Shown: one piece after another, positions 53,655-63,169 of the stretch
How positions within the stretch are numbered: position 1 is the first letter of the stretch
Layout of the letters: the number at the start of each line of letters is the position of its first letter
Notes under the pieces: model-generated
What the model saw: the letters and a program-made list of their open reading frames with translations, nothing else
What the model was told of the DNA's origin: nothing
The model's database searches: none
Position numbers and translations under genes: made by a program
Source: Anderseniella sp963759095
GTDB taxonomy: Bacteria > Pseudomonadota > Alphaproteobacteria > Rhizobiales > Aestuariivirgaceae
Direction: 5' to 3'
Length of the DNA stretch: 64,000 nucleotides
NCBI GenBank assembly: GCA_963759095.1
Contig: CAVWYF010000037.1
Coordinates: 32,400-96,399, forward strand

Positions 53655-54905
53655 TCACAACATCTCCGGTTCGCGGCCCACCCGTCTTGCCAGTGATGCC
53701 ACTGTCAGTCCCTGCACAATGATCGAGAACAGCACGACCAGATAGGTTGCGGTCAGGATTTCGGGTTTCCATTCGCTGGCCGGCAGGGAAAGCGCCAGGG
53801 CCACCGAGATACCTCCCTTCAAACCACCCCAGGTCATGATCGGCACCACGCCTTTCGAATAGCCTCTGAACGGCGACAGAAGCGCTATGGGTACGGCCAC
53901 GCCGACAAGCCGGCCGACGAGCGCCAGCCCGATGGCAGCCAGTCCGGTTGTCATGGTGTCCCAGTTGAAGGTGATGGCGAAAATCTCCACCCCGATAAGC
54001 AGGAACAGCACCGCGTTCAGCATTTCATCAACCAGCGTCCAGAACACGTTCAGGTGCTGCCTGGTTTCTTCCGACATGCCGTATTTGACGCCGGTATTGC
54101 CAATGAACAATCCGGCCACCACCGCCATGATCGGGCCGGATACATGTAATGCCACGGCCAATTCATAGCCGCCGAACGCCAGGCCGAGCGATAGCAGTAT
54201 TTCCAGCGGATAATCGTCGATACGCTTCATGACCTGAAACACGCACCAGCCGAGCACCGCGCCCAGTAGCGCGCCGCCCAGCGCTTCCTGGGCAAAGAAT
54301 GCAGCCACGCCCGCAACGCTTGCATCTGTATGCGCACCGGCCACCGGAAACGCCAGCCCGACCAGCAGCAGAAACACCACGTAACCGACGCCGTCATTGA
54401 ACAGACTCTCGCCGGCGATCTTGGTTTCCAGGGATTTGGGCAGGTCAGCCTGCCGCAAGACGCCGAGAACGGCGACCGGATCTGTTGGCGAGATCAGCGC
54501 GCCAAACACCAGCGCCACCAATAGCGGCATCGCTGTAAGCCAGTAGAAACCTACTCCGATGACCACTGTGGACAGCGCCACTCCCAATGTCGCCATCAGG
54601 ACGATCAGCCACGCTTCGGCGCGCAGATCCTCAATATTGACATGCAGGGCGCCGGCAAACAGCAAAAGCCCCAACATGCCTTCCAGCAAGGCTTGAGAAA
54701 ATTCTATTTCGGCCACAAAAGCAGTGATTGCCTCAGCGATATTGAGGAATGGAAACAATGCCTCCAGACCGAGCACCGACAGGGATGCCAGGAAGGCAAC
54801 CACAAGAATACCGATTGCCGGGGGAAGCTTGAAAAACAGATAGTTGATGGCGCCAAAGCCACCGGCAAAGACAATCAACAGTGCTGTGATCTGCAATGCA
54901 TTCAT
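53655..54905 (-). CDS. CPA1-family Na+/H+ antiporter
   Basis: 416 residues with about 12 membrane segments. ALVFGALISPTDPVAVLGVL and KIAGESLFNDGVGYVVFLLL hold the N-D ion-binding motif and the conserved Glu of CPA1 (NhaP-like) exchangers. MTWGGLKGGISVALALSLPA is the typical penultimate helix region. It would exchange Na+ or K+ for H+ across the inner membrane. There is no long cytoplasmic tail, and no regulatory partner nearby. Confidence 0.92.
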   Translation of the reverse strand: MNALQITALLIVFAGGFGAINYLFFKLPPAIGILVVAFLASLSVLGLEALFPFLNIAEAITAFVAEIEFSQALLEGMLGLLLFAGALHVNIEDLRAEAWLIVLMATLGVALSTVVIGVGFYWLTAMPLLVALVFGALISPTDPVAVLGVLRQADLPKSLETKIAGESLFNDGVGYVVFLLLVGLAFPVAGAHTDASVAGVAAFFAQEALGGALLGAVLGWCVFQVMKRIDDYPLEILLSLGLAFGGYELAVALHVSGPIMAVVAGLFIGNTGVKYGMSEETRQHLNVFWTLVDEMLNAVLFLLIGVEIFAITFNWDTMTTGLAAIGLALVGRLVGVAVPIALLSPFRGYSKGVVPIMTWGGLKGGISVALALSLPASEWKPEILTATYLVVLFSIIVQGLTVASLARRVGREPEML

Positions 54906-55073
54906 GATTCTGGGGCCCCTGTTACCGATAATCCGGTTGCAGCAAACGAAATGACAATTTCACTGCCACCGCAACCACAATGCAGAAGGAAACCTTGCCG
55001 GTCCATCCCGCAGGAATCATAAACGCCGCCGGATCACTCCAGCGGCGTTGATATCTGAGCAGTTGCAACTGTT

Positions 55074-55460
55074 CTAGCAGCCGCGATTTTCAACACATCT
55101 GTACCATCTGCGGGTTTCCCAACCATGGCGGCGGGTACAACGCCGCTCAATGCGACGGCATGCCCTGTATTCCTCGCGCTCGCGTGCAGCGGCGGCGGCA
55201 GCACCGATGGCTATCGCACCTGCAGCCAGTCCCAGGCCGATGCCCAGATTGCGTCTCCGGCTGCGGTTGCGCCTGTTTCGCCGAATGCGCTTGCGCGCCC
55301 TGCGCTCCTTCTTTGCAATCTTGTAACTGCCATCCGCCGCATGGGCCGCAATCGGTGTCTTTATGACAGCGCCCGGCGCAGTGGCAGCCGCAGATGCGAC
55401 CTGCGATCCGGCCATCAGCATCAGCGCCGTCGCTGATACGACAAACAATCTCCTGATCAA
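55074..55460 (-). CDS. Small basic secreted protein with GW/RW-Cys C-terminal motif
   Basis: About 128 residues from a TTG at 55460 with AGGAG seven bases upstream; an ATG at 55529 would add a 23-residue leader that fits a signal peptide poorly. Signal peptide RRLFVVSATALMLMAGSQVA ends at ASA. A highly basic stretch (RRARKRIRRNRRNRSRRR) precedes a Gly/Ala-rich hydrophobic helix (GIGLGLAAGAIAIGAAAAAA). The C-terminus RRCTRRHGWETRRWYRCVEN has two Cys and Trp residues. A paralogue and a decayed third copy follow at 55614-56063. Probably periplasmic; function unknown. Confidence 0.7.
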   Translation of the reverse strand: MIRRLFVVSATALMLMAGSQVASAAATAPGAVIKTPIAAHAADGSYKIAKKERRARKRIRRNRRNRSRRRNLGIGLGLAAGAIAIGAAAAAAREREEYRACRRIERRCTRRHGWETRRWYRCVENRGC

Positions 55461-55613
55461 TTTCAGACTCCTGTCCTTAATGTTTGTATTTGTTCTCGAT
55501 GGATGGTTGTGAACTTCACGTTCACGCACCGGTCAGTGCCGATTCTGCGCCGCAAACTAAGTGCAAACCGAAACCAAGTACACATCAAAAATCGATCTTG
55601 CCGGCCTGAACTA

Positions 55614-55770
55614 TCAGCCATGGCTTTCGACACAATATTCCCATCTTCGGGTTTCCCAGCCATGACGGTTGGCACAGCGGCGCTCAACCCGTCTGCAGGA
55701 TCGGTCACACCTGAATACATTGCGCCACCGGGCTGCCCCGGCGGCGCAAATCGTTGTTATATTTTCACTT
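55614..55770 (-). pseudogene. Decayed third copy of the GW/RW-Cys protein
   Basis: The frame ending at 55614 reads CRRVERRCANRHGWETRRWE then YCVESHG and stop, clearly related to the C-terminus of the 55074 gene. No start codon, signal peptide or hydrophobic helix is left upstream. It is a remnant of a tandem family. Confidence 0.65.
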
Positions 55771-55778
55771 TTTGAAGA

Positions 55779-56063
55779 TCAGTAGCCGCGGCGACGCATG
55801 CAGCGTTCCCAGCGCCATGTGTGCCAGCCGAAGCGCCGTGCGCAGCGACGGGCCGAGCGGCGATAATGGCGGCCACCGCGATACTCATAATCGTCATGAC
55901 CATAGTGGCCCTGTGCAGCGCCGATTGCGCCGAAGGCTGCGGCAGTGCCGACACCGGCCCAGAAGGCGCCCTTTTTCGAAATGGCATGTGCGGGAGATGC
56001 CATTGCAGCGGCGATGGTGATAGCGGCGACGGCAGCGATTGCTGTGTTGCGGATGGTGGTCAT
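55779..56063 (-). CDS. Small secreted protein with GW/RW-Cys C-terminal motif (paralogue)
   Basis: 94 residues. The signal peptide MTTIRNTAIAAVAAITIAAA ends at AHA (about residue 28). A glycine-zipper-like helix (GAFWAGVGTAAAFGAIGAAQ) is followed by a His/Tyr/Arg segment and RRCARRFGWHTWRWERCMRR. The layout (signal peptide, Gly/Ala helix, two-Cys Trp-rich end) is shared with the gene at 55074. Probably periplasmic or outer-membrane associated. Confidence 0.75.
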   Translation of the reverse strand: MTTIRNTAIAAVAAITIAAAMASPAHAISKKGAFWAGVGTAAAFGAIGAAQGHYGHDDYEYRGGRHYRRSARRCARRFGWHTWRWERCMRRRGY

Positions 56064-56243
56064 TGGTCTGGTTCTTCTTTTTTAGGTCTTGCTTGCTTGT
56101 GTCTCGTGTCAATCACGTTGATGTCACTGAAGATGACAGAATTGTAATCTTGGGAATGTGCAATCCGTCACATTGCGGAATTTACCGACCGGACGGATTG
56201 CGACCCCTTGACCGTCATCACCAATTGAGCCTCTATCCAGCTC

Positions 56244-57458
56244 ATGCCGTTACAATCATCATCCCCGGCCCAGTGCGGTCTTGACGCTGCCCGTCTCACT
56301 CGAATTGACGACTGGATGCAGCGCTATGTCGACCAGGGCCGGTTTCCATTTGCCGCAACACTGATCGCCCGAAAGGGGCGGGTGGCATGGCAGGGACATA
56401 CCGGTTTCTCGGATGTTGAGGCTGAAACCGCTTATACACCTGACACGCTGGCACGCATCTATTCGATGACCAAGCCGGTGACGTCGACTGCTTTCATGAT
56501 GTTGTACGAACAAGGGCTGGTTCACCTTGATGATCCTGTGTCGATGTTCATTCCGGAGTTTGCCGACACGCCGGTGCTGGTATCCGGCGCCGAACGCCTT
56601 GACCAGACCGAAGCGTTGCGCGCACCGATGACCGTCCACAATCTGCTGACACATACGTCTGGCCTCAGTTACGGCTTCAACCAGGACCTGTTATCGGAGA
56701 CCTACGGGGCCAACCGGCTTGACTTCGGACAACGGGCCGGCGGGCTTGCGGAAACCGCTGTGCGCCTCGCCGGGACACCGCTGCTGTTTCAGCCCGGATC
56801 GCGCTGGCATTACTCGGTTGCCACAGACGTTGTCGGGCGGATTGTGGAAGTGGTTTCCGGCAAGACGCTGGACCGGTTCTTTGCCGACAACATTTTACAG
56901 CCCCTGGAGATGAACGACACCTCATTTGTCGTGCCGTCATCAAAAATGGGCCGGCTGGGGCCATGTTACGCATATGATCCAAAAGGCGGAATGCCGGTAT
57001 TTCCAACCGGGTTCGGCGAAGGTGAGGTAGATACATTTTCTGGCGGCGGCGGATTGATTTCAACCGGCCGCGACTATCTGCGGTTTGCCGAAATGCTGCG
57101 GCGAGGCGGCGCTCTTGGAGATGTGCGGCTGCTAGGCCGCCATACCGTATCTCTGATGACGTCAAACCACCTCCCCGGCAGTGTCGACCTGGCCACACTT
57201 GGTCCCAGTGCCTGGTGCGAAACATCGTTCAGCGCGGTTGGCTTCGGTCTGGGATTCGCCATCAGCCTCAACCCGGCGCAATCGATGCTGTCGGGCAGCG
57301 TCGGTGATTTTTCCTGGGGCGGCATGGCCAGCACCTATTTCTGGTGTGACCCGAAAGAAGAATTGTCGGTGGTGTTTTTGACCCAGCTGTTGCCGTCGAG
57401 TACTTGGCCCAACCGCAAGGAACTGCGGGCACTGGTCTATCAGGCAATCGTGGACTAG
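56244..57458 (+). CDS. Class C beta-lactamase-type serine hydrolase
   Basis: 404 residues without a signal peptide. IYSMTKPVTSTAFMMLYEQG holds the S-x-x-K catalytic motif (Ser about 74). HTSGLSYGFNQDL and RWHYSVATDVVGRIVEVVSG supply the Y-S-x motif, and GGGGLISTGRDYLRFAEMLR the third region. This pattern is that of EstB-like esterases/beta-lactamase family VIII rather than secreted AmpC. The likely activity is ester or amide hydrolysis in the cytoplasm. Monocistronic and convergent with the acyl-CoA dehydrogenase. Confidence 0.88.
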   Translation: MPLQSSSPAQCGLDAARLTRIDDWMQRYVDQGRFPFAATLIARKGRVAWQGHTGFSDVEAETAYTPDTLARIYSMTKPVTSTAFMMLYEQGLVHLDDPVSMFIPEFADTPVLVSGAERLDQTEALRAPMTVHNLLTHTSGLSYGFNQDLLSETYGANRLDFGQRAGGLAETAVRLAGTPLLFQPGSRWHYSVATDVVGRIVEVVSGKTLDRFFADNILQPLEMNDTSFVVPSSKMGRLGPCYAYDPKGGMPVFPTGFGEGEVDTFSGGGGLISTGRDYLRFAEMLRRGGALGDVRLLGRHTVSLMTSNHLPGSVDLATLGPSAWCETSFSAVGFGLGFAISLNPAQSMLSGSVGDFSWGGMASTYFWCDPKEELSVVFLTQLLPSSTWPNRKELRALVYQAIVD

Positions 57459-57475
57459 AGCAAACCGCTTGAGAG

Positions 57476-58633
57476 CTACAAGGACCGCGCGATCAGCACT
57501 TTCATGATCTCGTTTGATCCGCCATATATGCGCTCGACACGGGCATCGCGATACATGCGCGAGATCGGATATTCATCCATATAGCCGTAGCCGCCATGCA
57601 ATTGCAGGCATTTGTCGATGATCTTGCACTGGAGATCAGTGAGCCAGTATTTCGCCATCGAGGCAGTGGTGGCGTCAAGACCGCCATTGATGTGGCGCTC
57701 AATGCAATTGTCGACAAACACCTTGGCGATGGTTGCTTCGGTCTTGCATTCGGCAAGCACGAACTGAGAATTCTGGAAGTCGATGATGGATTTGCCAAAC
57801 GCCTTGCGCTGCTTGACATAGTCCAGGGTTACAGTAAGCGCACGTTCGATCCGGGCAATGGCGTAAACCGCAATCAGCAGCCGCTCCTGGGGAAGTTGCT
57901 GCATGAGCTGTACGAAACCCTGCCCTTCTTCCGGGCCAACAAGCGCGTCTGCAGGCACGCGCACATCATCGAAAAACAATTCCGATGTGTCGTTTGATTT
58001 CATACCCACCTTGTCGAGGTTTCGTCCGCGCCTGAAGCCTTCAACCTGGTCGGTCTCAACAACAAACAGCGACGTGCCCTTTGCACCTGCTGACGGGTCT
58101 GTCTTGGTTGCGACGAGTATCAGGTTGGCCAGTTGCCCGTTGGTGATGAAGGTTTTTGATCCATTGATCACATAATGATTGCCATCACGCTTTGCGGTCG
58201 TCTTCACGCCTTGCAGGTCGGATCCGGCACCCGGCTCCGTCATGGCGATCGCAGAGATAAACTCTCCGGTCGCCATTTTGGGCAGCCAGCGCTTCTTCTG
58301 CTCGTCGGAGCCATAGTGCTGGATGTAGGGTGCGACGATTGCCGAGTGCAATGGCCCGCCGAAGCCGTCACAACCTTTCAGGTTCGCCTGATAGGTGATA
58401 ATCGCGTCATGCCCGAAATCCCCGCCCGGTCCGCCAAATTCTTCAGGCACCGCGGCACACAACAAACCTGCAGCGCCTGCCTGTTCCCAGATGTCGCGAT
58501 CAAATACACCGGCCTTTTCGAAATCATCATAGCGAGGTGCCACTTCGGCTTCGAAGAACCTGCCTGCCTGTTCAGCAAGCATCTCATGGTCCTCGGCCAT
58601 CCAGGCCGGTATGGGCAGATCAAAAGCACTCAT
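57476..58633 (-). CDS. Acyl-CoA dehydrogenase
   Basis: 385 residues, the normal short-chain form. AAVPEEFGGPGGDFGHDAII, AIAMTEPGAGSDLQGVKTTA and INGSKTFITNGQLANLILVA line the FAD and substrate site; HGGYGYMDEYPISRMYRDAR and RIYGGSNEIMKVLIARSL form the C-terminal signature. The catalytic base is probably a Glu in the final segment (position not assigned). It resembles enzymes acting on medium or long acyl chains. A MerR-type regulator lies upstream on the same strand, separated by a strong terminator. Confidence 0.92.
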   Translation of the reverse strand: MSAFDLPIPAWMAEDHEMLAEQAGRFFEAEVAPRYDDFEKAGVFDRDIWEQAGAAGLLCAAVPEEFGGPGGDFGHDAIITYQANLKGCDGFGGPLHSAIVAPYIQHYGSDEQKKRWLPKMATGEFISAIAMTEPGAGSDLQGVKTTAKRDGNHYVINGSKTFITNGQLANLILVATKTDPSAGAKGTSLFVVETDQVEGFRRGRNLDKVGMKSNDTSELFFDDVRVPADALVGPEEGQGFVQLMQQLPQERLLIAVYAIARIERALTVTLDYVKQRKAFGKSIIDFQNSQFVLAECKTEATIAKVFVDNCIERHINGGLDATTASMAKYWLTDLQCKIIDKCLQLHGGYGYMDEYPISRMYRDARVERIYGGSNEIMKVLIARSL

Positions 58634-58703
58634 AAGGGTTGGTCCGTTTCATGATACGCTAAACTTCCCAGTCATGATCCGGCTTTCCGTGCCCGCTCAG
58701 CAA

Positions 58704-58735
58704 GAAAAAAATGCCACCGGCACCGCCGATGGCAT
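58704..58735 (-). terminator. Rho-independent terminator of the MerR gene
   Basis: On the minus strand ATGCCATCGGC pairs with GCCGGTGGCAT (11 bp, one G-U pair) with a GGT loop, followed by seven T. It lies between the MerR gene and the acyl-CoA dehydrogenase. Confidence 0.9.
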
Positions 58736-58780
58736 TCCAATATGACTGTATGCGCGATCAATTCGGCAAGGCGCGCCAAA

Positions 58781-59218
58781 TCAGCCGGCTTTTGCCTTGA
58801 CCGCATCGCCTTCGGTACGCGCTTTCAACATTCCGTCGACAATTTCAACGGTGCGCTGAAGATCGAGTATCGCCTCGTCAAGCTCGACACGCTGTACCTG
58901 GAGTGCGTCAAGGCGTTCACGCATTTTGGTTGAGGCAACCCGAAGCTGGGTCAACTGACCATCACGCAAGCTGTAAAGATCCAGCAGTTCCTTGATTTCC
59001 TCAAGCGAAAAGCCGACTTTTTTGCCGCGCAGGATCAGCTTCAACCGAGCCCGGTCGCGGTATGAGAACAATCTCGTCCAGCCGCGTCGCGCCGGGCTGA
59101 GCAAACCCTTCTGTTCATAAAAACGCAGGGTTCGTGGTGTTACCTCGAACTCTTTGCACAACTCAGTAATAGAATATGTGCGATCCCGGTTTTCATGTCC
59201 CCCCGCTTTAACAACCAT
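58781..59218 (-). CDS. MerR-family transcriptional regulator
   Basis: 145 residues. RTYSITELCKEFEVTPRTLR and FYEQKGLLSPARRGWTRLFS form the winged helix (residues ~13-60), followed by LKLILRGKKVGFSLEEIKEL and a coiled-coil dimerisation helix (about 90-135). No metal-binding Cys pair is present, so it is not a classic metal sensor. The lack of Cys and its neighbour, an acyl-CoA dehydrogenase, recall LiuR-type regulators of acyl-CoA catabolism. Target operator not identified. Confidence 0.88.
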   Translation of the reverse strand: MVVKAGGHENRDRTYSITELCKEFEVTPRTLRFYEQKGLLSPARRGWTRLFSYRDRARLKLILRGKKVGFSLEEIKELLDLYSLRDGQLTQLRVASTKMRERLDALQVQRVELDEAILDLQRTVEIVDGMLKARTEGDAVKAKAG

Positions 59219-59656
59219 AAGTCACCTTCCAGCCTGGCTTCGAGCAGGCAAACATTGGATTTGCAATTTTACAATGAACTAGTTTCTGCCCTGCGTCACG
59301 TCCGAGCAAAACTTTACCTAACTTTATAATACGGCAAGATTTAGCCTGCCGCAATATCATAAAACCACGCCAGATGTGACCAAAAGTCTCATTTAGCAGC
59401 GATTCAGCCGGTGTGTTTACCATTTCGCGCTCCTACGTCAATACGTATACGGCATATTTTACCACGAAAACACACAGAATCGCAAATCGTCATCGCTACG
59501 AAACGTAAACCAAATGTCCGCAATAGGGACAAGCTTAACTCGTTCTTAACCAAACCTGTTAACTTTTAGCATTATCGAAGGGGTGGATTCGTTTCCACCG
59601 GGCATTGGCCGGTCTTTCAGATGGACGGGCCAGGACAGCGAAAAGAGAATTGGGTC
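59219..59656. other. Intergenic region between divergent MerR and PodJ-like genes
   Basis: About 440 bases, A+T-rich between ~59440 and 59580. It should hold two divergent promoters. No gene is supported. Confidence 0.4.
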
Positions 59657-62600
59657 ATGAAGCCAGGCATTCCATGGAGCGTTAAGGGCATCGACGGCAA
59701 GGCGCGTGAGATTGCAAAGGACGCTGCCACCTCGCAAGGCAAGACCCTGGGGCAATGGCTGAATCAGAAAATACTGGAAAGCGCCAGCGAAGACGCCGAG
59801 TTGAAAACGCGCGCGACCCGCAAGAAACCATCCTCACCGGCGAGTGCCCGCAACTCCCGCTCAAAGGCTGCAGCATCCTCGCGTGGCAAATCCGAAAATC
59901 ACCCCACATCTGATGAAAGCTCAATAGAACGCAAACTGGATATCCTGGTTACACGGCTCGGTGAAATGCAGGAACGCGAAGCTGTCACCGAAGCACCTCA
60001 GCATGCGTTGTCTGCCGCTGCACCTGCAACCAGTGACCAAGCCAGCTCCAAGGCAATGGACCTGCTGCTGGATCGTATTGAACAGGGTGAACAACGCGCA
60101 CAGGACGGCGTCAGAACGCTGGGCAAGCGCGTCGACAAGATCGGTGACCGGCTTGAGGAAATCGCCCTGCGCCCGGTTGAAGTCACAGCCCGCGACGTAC
60201 CCGGTTTCAGCGCCCTTGAAGGTGCGGTCCGCAATATTGTCGATCATATTGAAAAATCAGACAAACAGTCCCGCGACACTATGGGCCAGCTGCAAAGCCG
60301 GATTGTTGAACTGGACGGCAAGGTCGAAACGCCGGCACAGGATGGTGGCAGGCCCGAAATCGTGGCTGACCTGGAAGCCCGCATGCAGGAGCTGGCAACC
60401 CGTGTGGAACAGACCGCAAGCGGCGGCGAAGACCTGCAACTCAAGGCCCTGTTTGAAGCCCGTATCCGCGAGCTTGCCGAGCGCATTGACATGGTGCGTC
60501 ACTCGGCAGAAGCCATTGGCCAGCAAGCCGAAGCAACAGCCGGCAGAGCCGCAGAAGAACAGGCAAGTGCCTTCGAAGCCCGCCTCGCCGGTCTTGTCGA
60601 GCAGGCCGAGCAGAAATTGCAAGGCGCAGGGGCTTCCGATGCAGAACTGTCGGCCGTCCACTCAGATATTTCAGAGTTGCACAATCGTTTTGAAGAAATC
60701 CGGCAACAAACTGCTTCCGACCAGGAAGTTCAGGCACTGCGCAGTGCGCTTGAAATGCTGTCCAGCAGGGTCGACGAAACTCCCGGACTGGAGCCGATTG
60801 CCCAAATTGAACAGCGCATTTCAGATCTGAGCCTGCAATTGCAGCAGGTTACGCAGCCGGCTGACTATCAACCGCAACTTGGTGCGCTGGAAGAGCGCAT
60901 CCTGGCGCTGGACACCCAGATGGCAGCGGCATCGTCTGCGGCAGCTCCGCAGATCACCTCTCAGATGGAAACAATCGAGCAGAGGCTGGCCGCAACCGAA
61001 CTGCAGCTGGGCAGCCTCGCAACAATTGAGAATTCAATACAACAGCTGTTTGCCAGCCTCGAAGAAAGCCGCGCTGAAGCCCACTCACTGGTAAGTTCAG
61101 GATCGCTTGCCGCGTCCGCCGAAGGGGCCGAACCATCCGCTGAGTTGCAGGCCCTTCAGGACGGCCTTGCTGCGGTCAGGGCCAATGCCGAAACAGCGGA
61201 TCAGCGCACCCAGGCCACGCTGGAAGCTGTTCATGAGACGCTTGCCCAGATCATTACAAAGCTCAGTGAAGTTGACAGCCACAGCAATGCAGCAGGTCAA
61301 TCGGTTAGTTCGGCTGCTATCGATACCAGCGCCGAATCAGACGAAATAGATGCACTCACTGCCAGTGTCGCAGCGTCTGCTGCAGCCATTTCTGCAGAAG
61401 CGCAGGCTGTCGCGGCACACCCCTCACCTGTTGATGAAACAGTACAAAATGATGTCGCCAACGCCGCAGTTCAGCCCTCACACGCAGATGCGCTCGCAGA
61501 CGCGCCCGGCGCCGAGGTCACAGCCGGTGCAGTGCCTGCCGCACAAGGTCAATCCGCACCTCAAGAAACCCAGTCCGGAAACACCGACTGGTTGACGGTT
61601 GTCCGGTCTCACATGCGCCAGAACCATGGCATCAGCTCGGATGCGCCCATGTCGATGTCTCCACAGACAATGGCTGGGGCTGGCGTTACCGGTGCGGCCG
61701 ACAGTCATGTAGATTTCATCGCTGCAGCGCGCCAGGCCGCATCCACCAGCGTGGACGCTGCGGGCAACGTTCCGCTGGGCGCAGCGCCGACCGACTTTGG
61801 CGGATTTGACCCGCATGCAGGTGATGCCGACCCGGAACAACACATGCTCTCGTCCGCCGTGTCGCGCAAGGACCGCTCCGGTGGCAAGAGGTCCGCAAGC
61901 CGGGCCAGCTCCAGCCGTAAACGCCTGATCCTGGCAGCCGCAGTCCTGCTGGCCGCTGTTTCCGCTTATACGAGCAACTCCGGTTTCTTCAATGCAAATC
62001 CGGGCAAGCAGAGTTCTGTGTCCGTACCGGCAGTTCCTGCGGCAACCAGCATGGTTGAGCCTGCAAAGGAGCAGAAACTGCAACCGGCCTCTGCGGGGAT
62101 TGAGTTGCCCACGTCCGGCAGACCGGTTGAAATCCCGACAACGACGACGCGCAGGAACCGGATCGAAACTGATCCGATGACAACCGCATCGGTTGGGTCT
62201 GCCGACAACTCAGATCCGTTATTGTCGCAAGCGCCCGACACCCTGGGCAACCCTGTTTCTGCTGTAACTGCAACAACTCTGCCTGAGCAGATCGGCACTG
62301 CCGAACTTCGCCAGGCGGCCATCGGCGGCGATGCCAGCGCCCAGTTCATTGTCGCCAGCAGATACCTTGAGGGCAGAAAAGTCGGCCGTGACCATGACCA
62401 GGCAGCCCAATGGTATCTTCGCGCGGCTGAAGGTGGTCTGGCAGCTGCGCAATATCGCATTGGCACCTTGTATGAACGTGGCAGCGGCGTCGCCCAGGAT
62501 CGTTTCCAGGCGATGGGCTGGTATGCCAAAGCTGCCGACCAGGGAAACATCAAAGCTATGCACAATCTGGCCGTGATGTCTGCCGATACAGTAAACGGAA

Positions 62601-63169
62601 AGCCCGACCTGGCGCGCGCCGCCAAGTGGTTCGGCGCGGCAGCCCGACATGGTCTGCCCGACAGTCAGTATAATTTTGCAGTCCTGAACGAACGCGGGCT
62701 GGGAATACCGAAAAACATCCCCGAAGCCTACAAATGGTATTCGATTGCGGCCAGAAGCGGTGACCGCGACGCGGTCAAGAAAGCAGAGGAAATGAATGCT
62801 GCTGTGGACAAGATCGCACTTGCCGCAATTGATCAGTCGATCGCCGCATGGAAACCGTCCGCACCGCAACGCGAAGCCAACATGGTTTCAATTACCGAGC
62901 AGTCATGGGGTATTGCCAAGAGCAATAACCAGGCTTCCGCAAACGCGCCCGCCGGGCAAACCGCCGGCCAGCCGCTTACCGCAAAAGACCGGATCAAGCG
63001 GGTTCAGGAACTTCTGGCCCAAAAGGGCTTTAACGCAGGAACCACGGACGGCGAAATGAGCTCCGGCACTGCAAATGCCATCAGGCTCTATCAGTTGCGC
63101 AACGGCCTGCCGGTCAACGGCTTCGTGTCAAAGCAGCTGCTGGAGCATCTGCAACAGGGACTGATCTAG
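59657..63169 (+). CDS. PodJ-like polar organiser: coiled coil, membrane segment, Sel1 repeats and peptidoglycan-binding domain
   Basis: 1170 residues from the ATG at 59657 (MKPGIPWSVKGIDGKAREIA); an ATG 36 bases upstream is less typical. Residues ~1-60 form a conserved N-terminal module, then a charged low-complexity linker. Residues ~80-560 are coiled-coil rich in Glu, Gln and Ala. A single membrane segment (RLILAAAVLLAAVSAYTSNS) lies near residue 755. The periplasmic part has three or four Sel1 repeats (AQWYLRAAEGGLAAAQYRIG, ARAAKWFGAAARHG, YKWYSIAARSGD) and a C-terminal PG_binding_1 domain (RVQELLAQKGFNAGTTDGEM). This layout matches PodJ, which recruits cell-pole proteins and controls asymmetric growth. 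Its 3' end overlaps the convergent methyltransferase gene by about 56 bases. Confidence 0.85.
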   Translation: MKPGIPWSVKGIDGKAREIAKDAATSQGKTLGQWLNQKILESASEDAELKTRATRKKPSSPASARNSRSKAAASSRGKSENHPTSDESSIERKLDILVTRLGEMQEREAVTEAPQHALSAAAPATSDQASSKAMDLLLDRIEQGEQRAQDGVRTLGKRVDKIGDRLEEIALRPVEVTARDVPGFSALEGAVRNIVDHIEKSDKQSRDTMGQLQSRIVELDGKVETPAQDGGRPEIVADLEARMQELATRVEQTASGGEDLQLKALFEARIRELAERIDMVRHSAEAIGQQAEATAGRAAEEQASAFEARLAGLVEQAEQKLQGAGASDAELSAVHSDISELHNRFEEIRQQTASDQEVQALRSALEMLSSRVDETPGLEPIAQIEQRISDLSLQLQQVTQPADYQPQLGALEERILALDTQMAAASSAAAPQITSQMETIEQRLAATELQLGSLATIENSIQQLFASLEESRAEAHSLVSSGSLAASAEGAEPSAELQALQDGLAAVRANAETADQRTQATLEAVHETLAQIITKLSEVDSHSNAAGQSVSSAAIDTSAESDEIDALTASVAASAAAISAEAQAVAAHPSPVDETVQNDVANAAVQPSHADALADAPGAEVTAGAVPAAQGQSAPQETQSGNTDWLTVVRSHMRQNHGISSDAPMSMSPQTMAGAGVTGAADSHVDFIAAARQAASTSVDAAGNVPLGAAPTDFGGFDPHAGDADPEQHMLSSAVSRKDRSGGKRSASRASSSRKRLILAAAVLLAAVSAYTSNSGFFNANPGKQSSVSVPAVPAATSMVEPAKEQKLQPASAGIELPTSGRPVEIPTTTTRRNRIETDPMTTASVGSADNSDPLLSQAPDTLGNPVSAVTATTLPEQIGTAELRQAAIGGDASAQFIVASRYLEGRKVGRDHDQAAQWYLRAAEGGLAAAQYRIGTLYERGSGVAQDRFQAMGWYAKAADQGNIKAMHNLAVMSADTVNGKPDLARAAKWFGAAARHGLPDSQYNFAVLNERGLGIPKNIPEAYKWYSIAARSGDRDAVKKAEEMNAAVDKIALAAIDQSIAAWKPSAPQREANMVSITEQSWGIAKSNNQASANAPAGQTAGQPLTAKDRIKRVQELLAQKGFNAGTTDGEMSSGTANAIRLYQLRNGLPVNGFVSKQLLEHLQQGLI

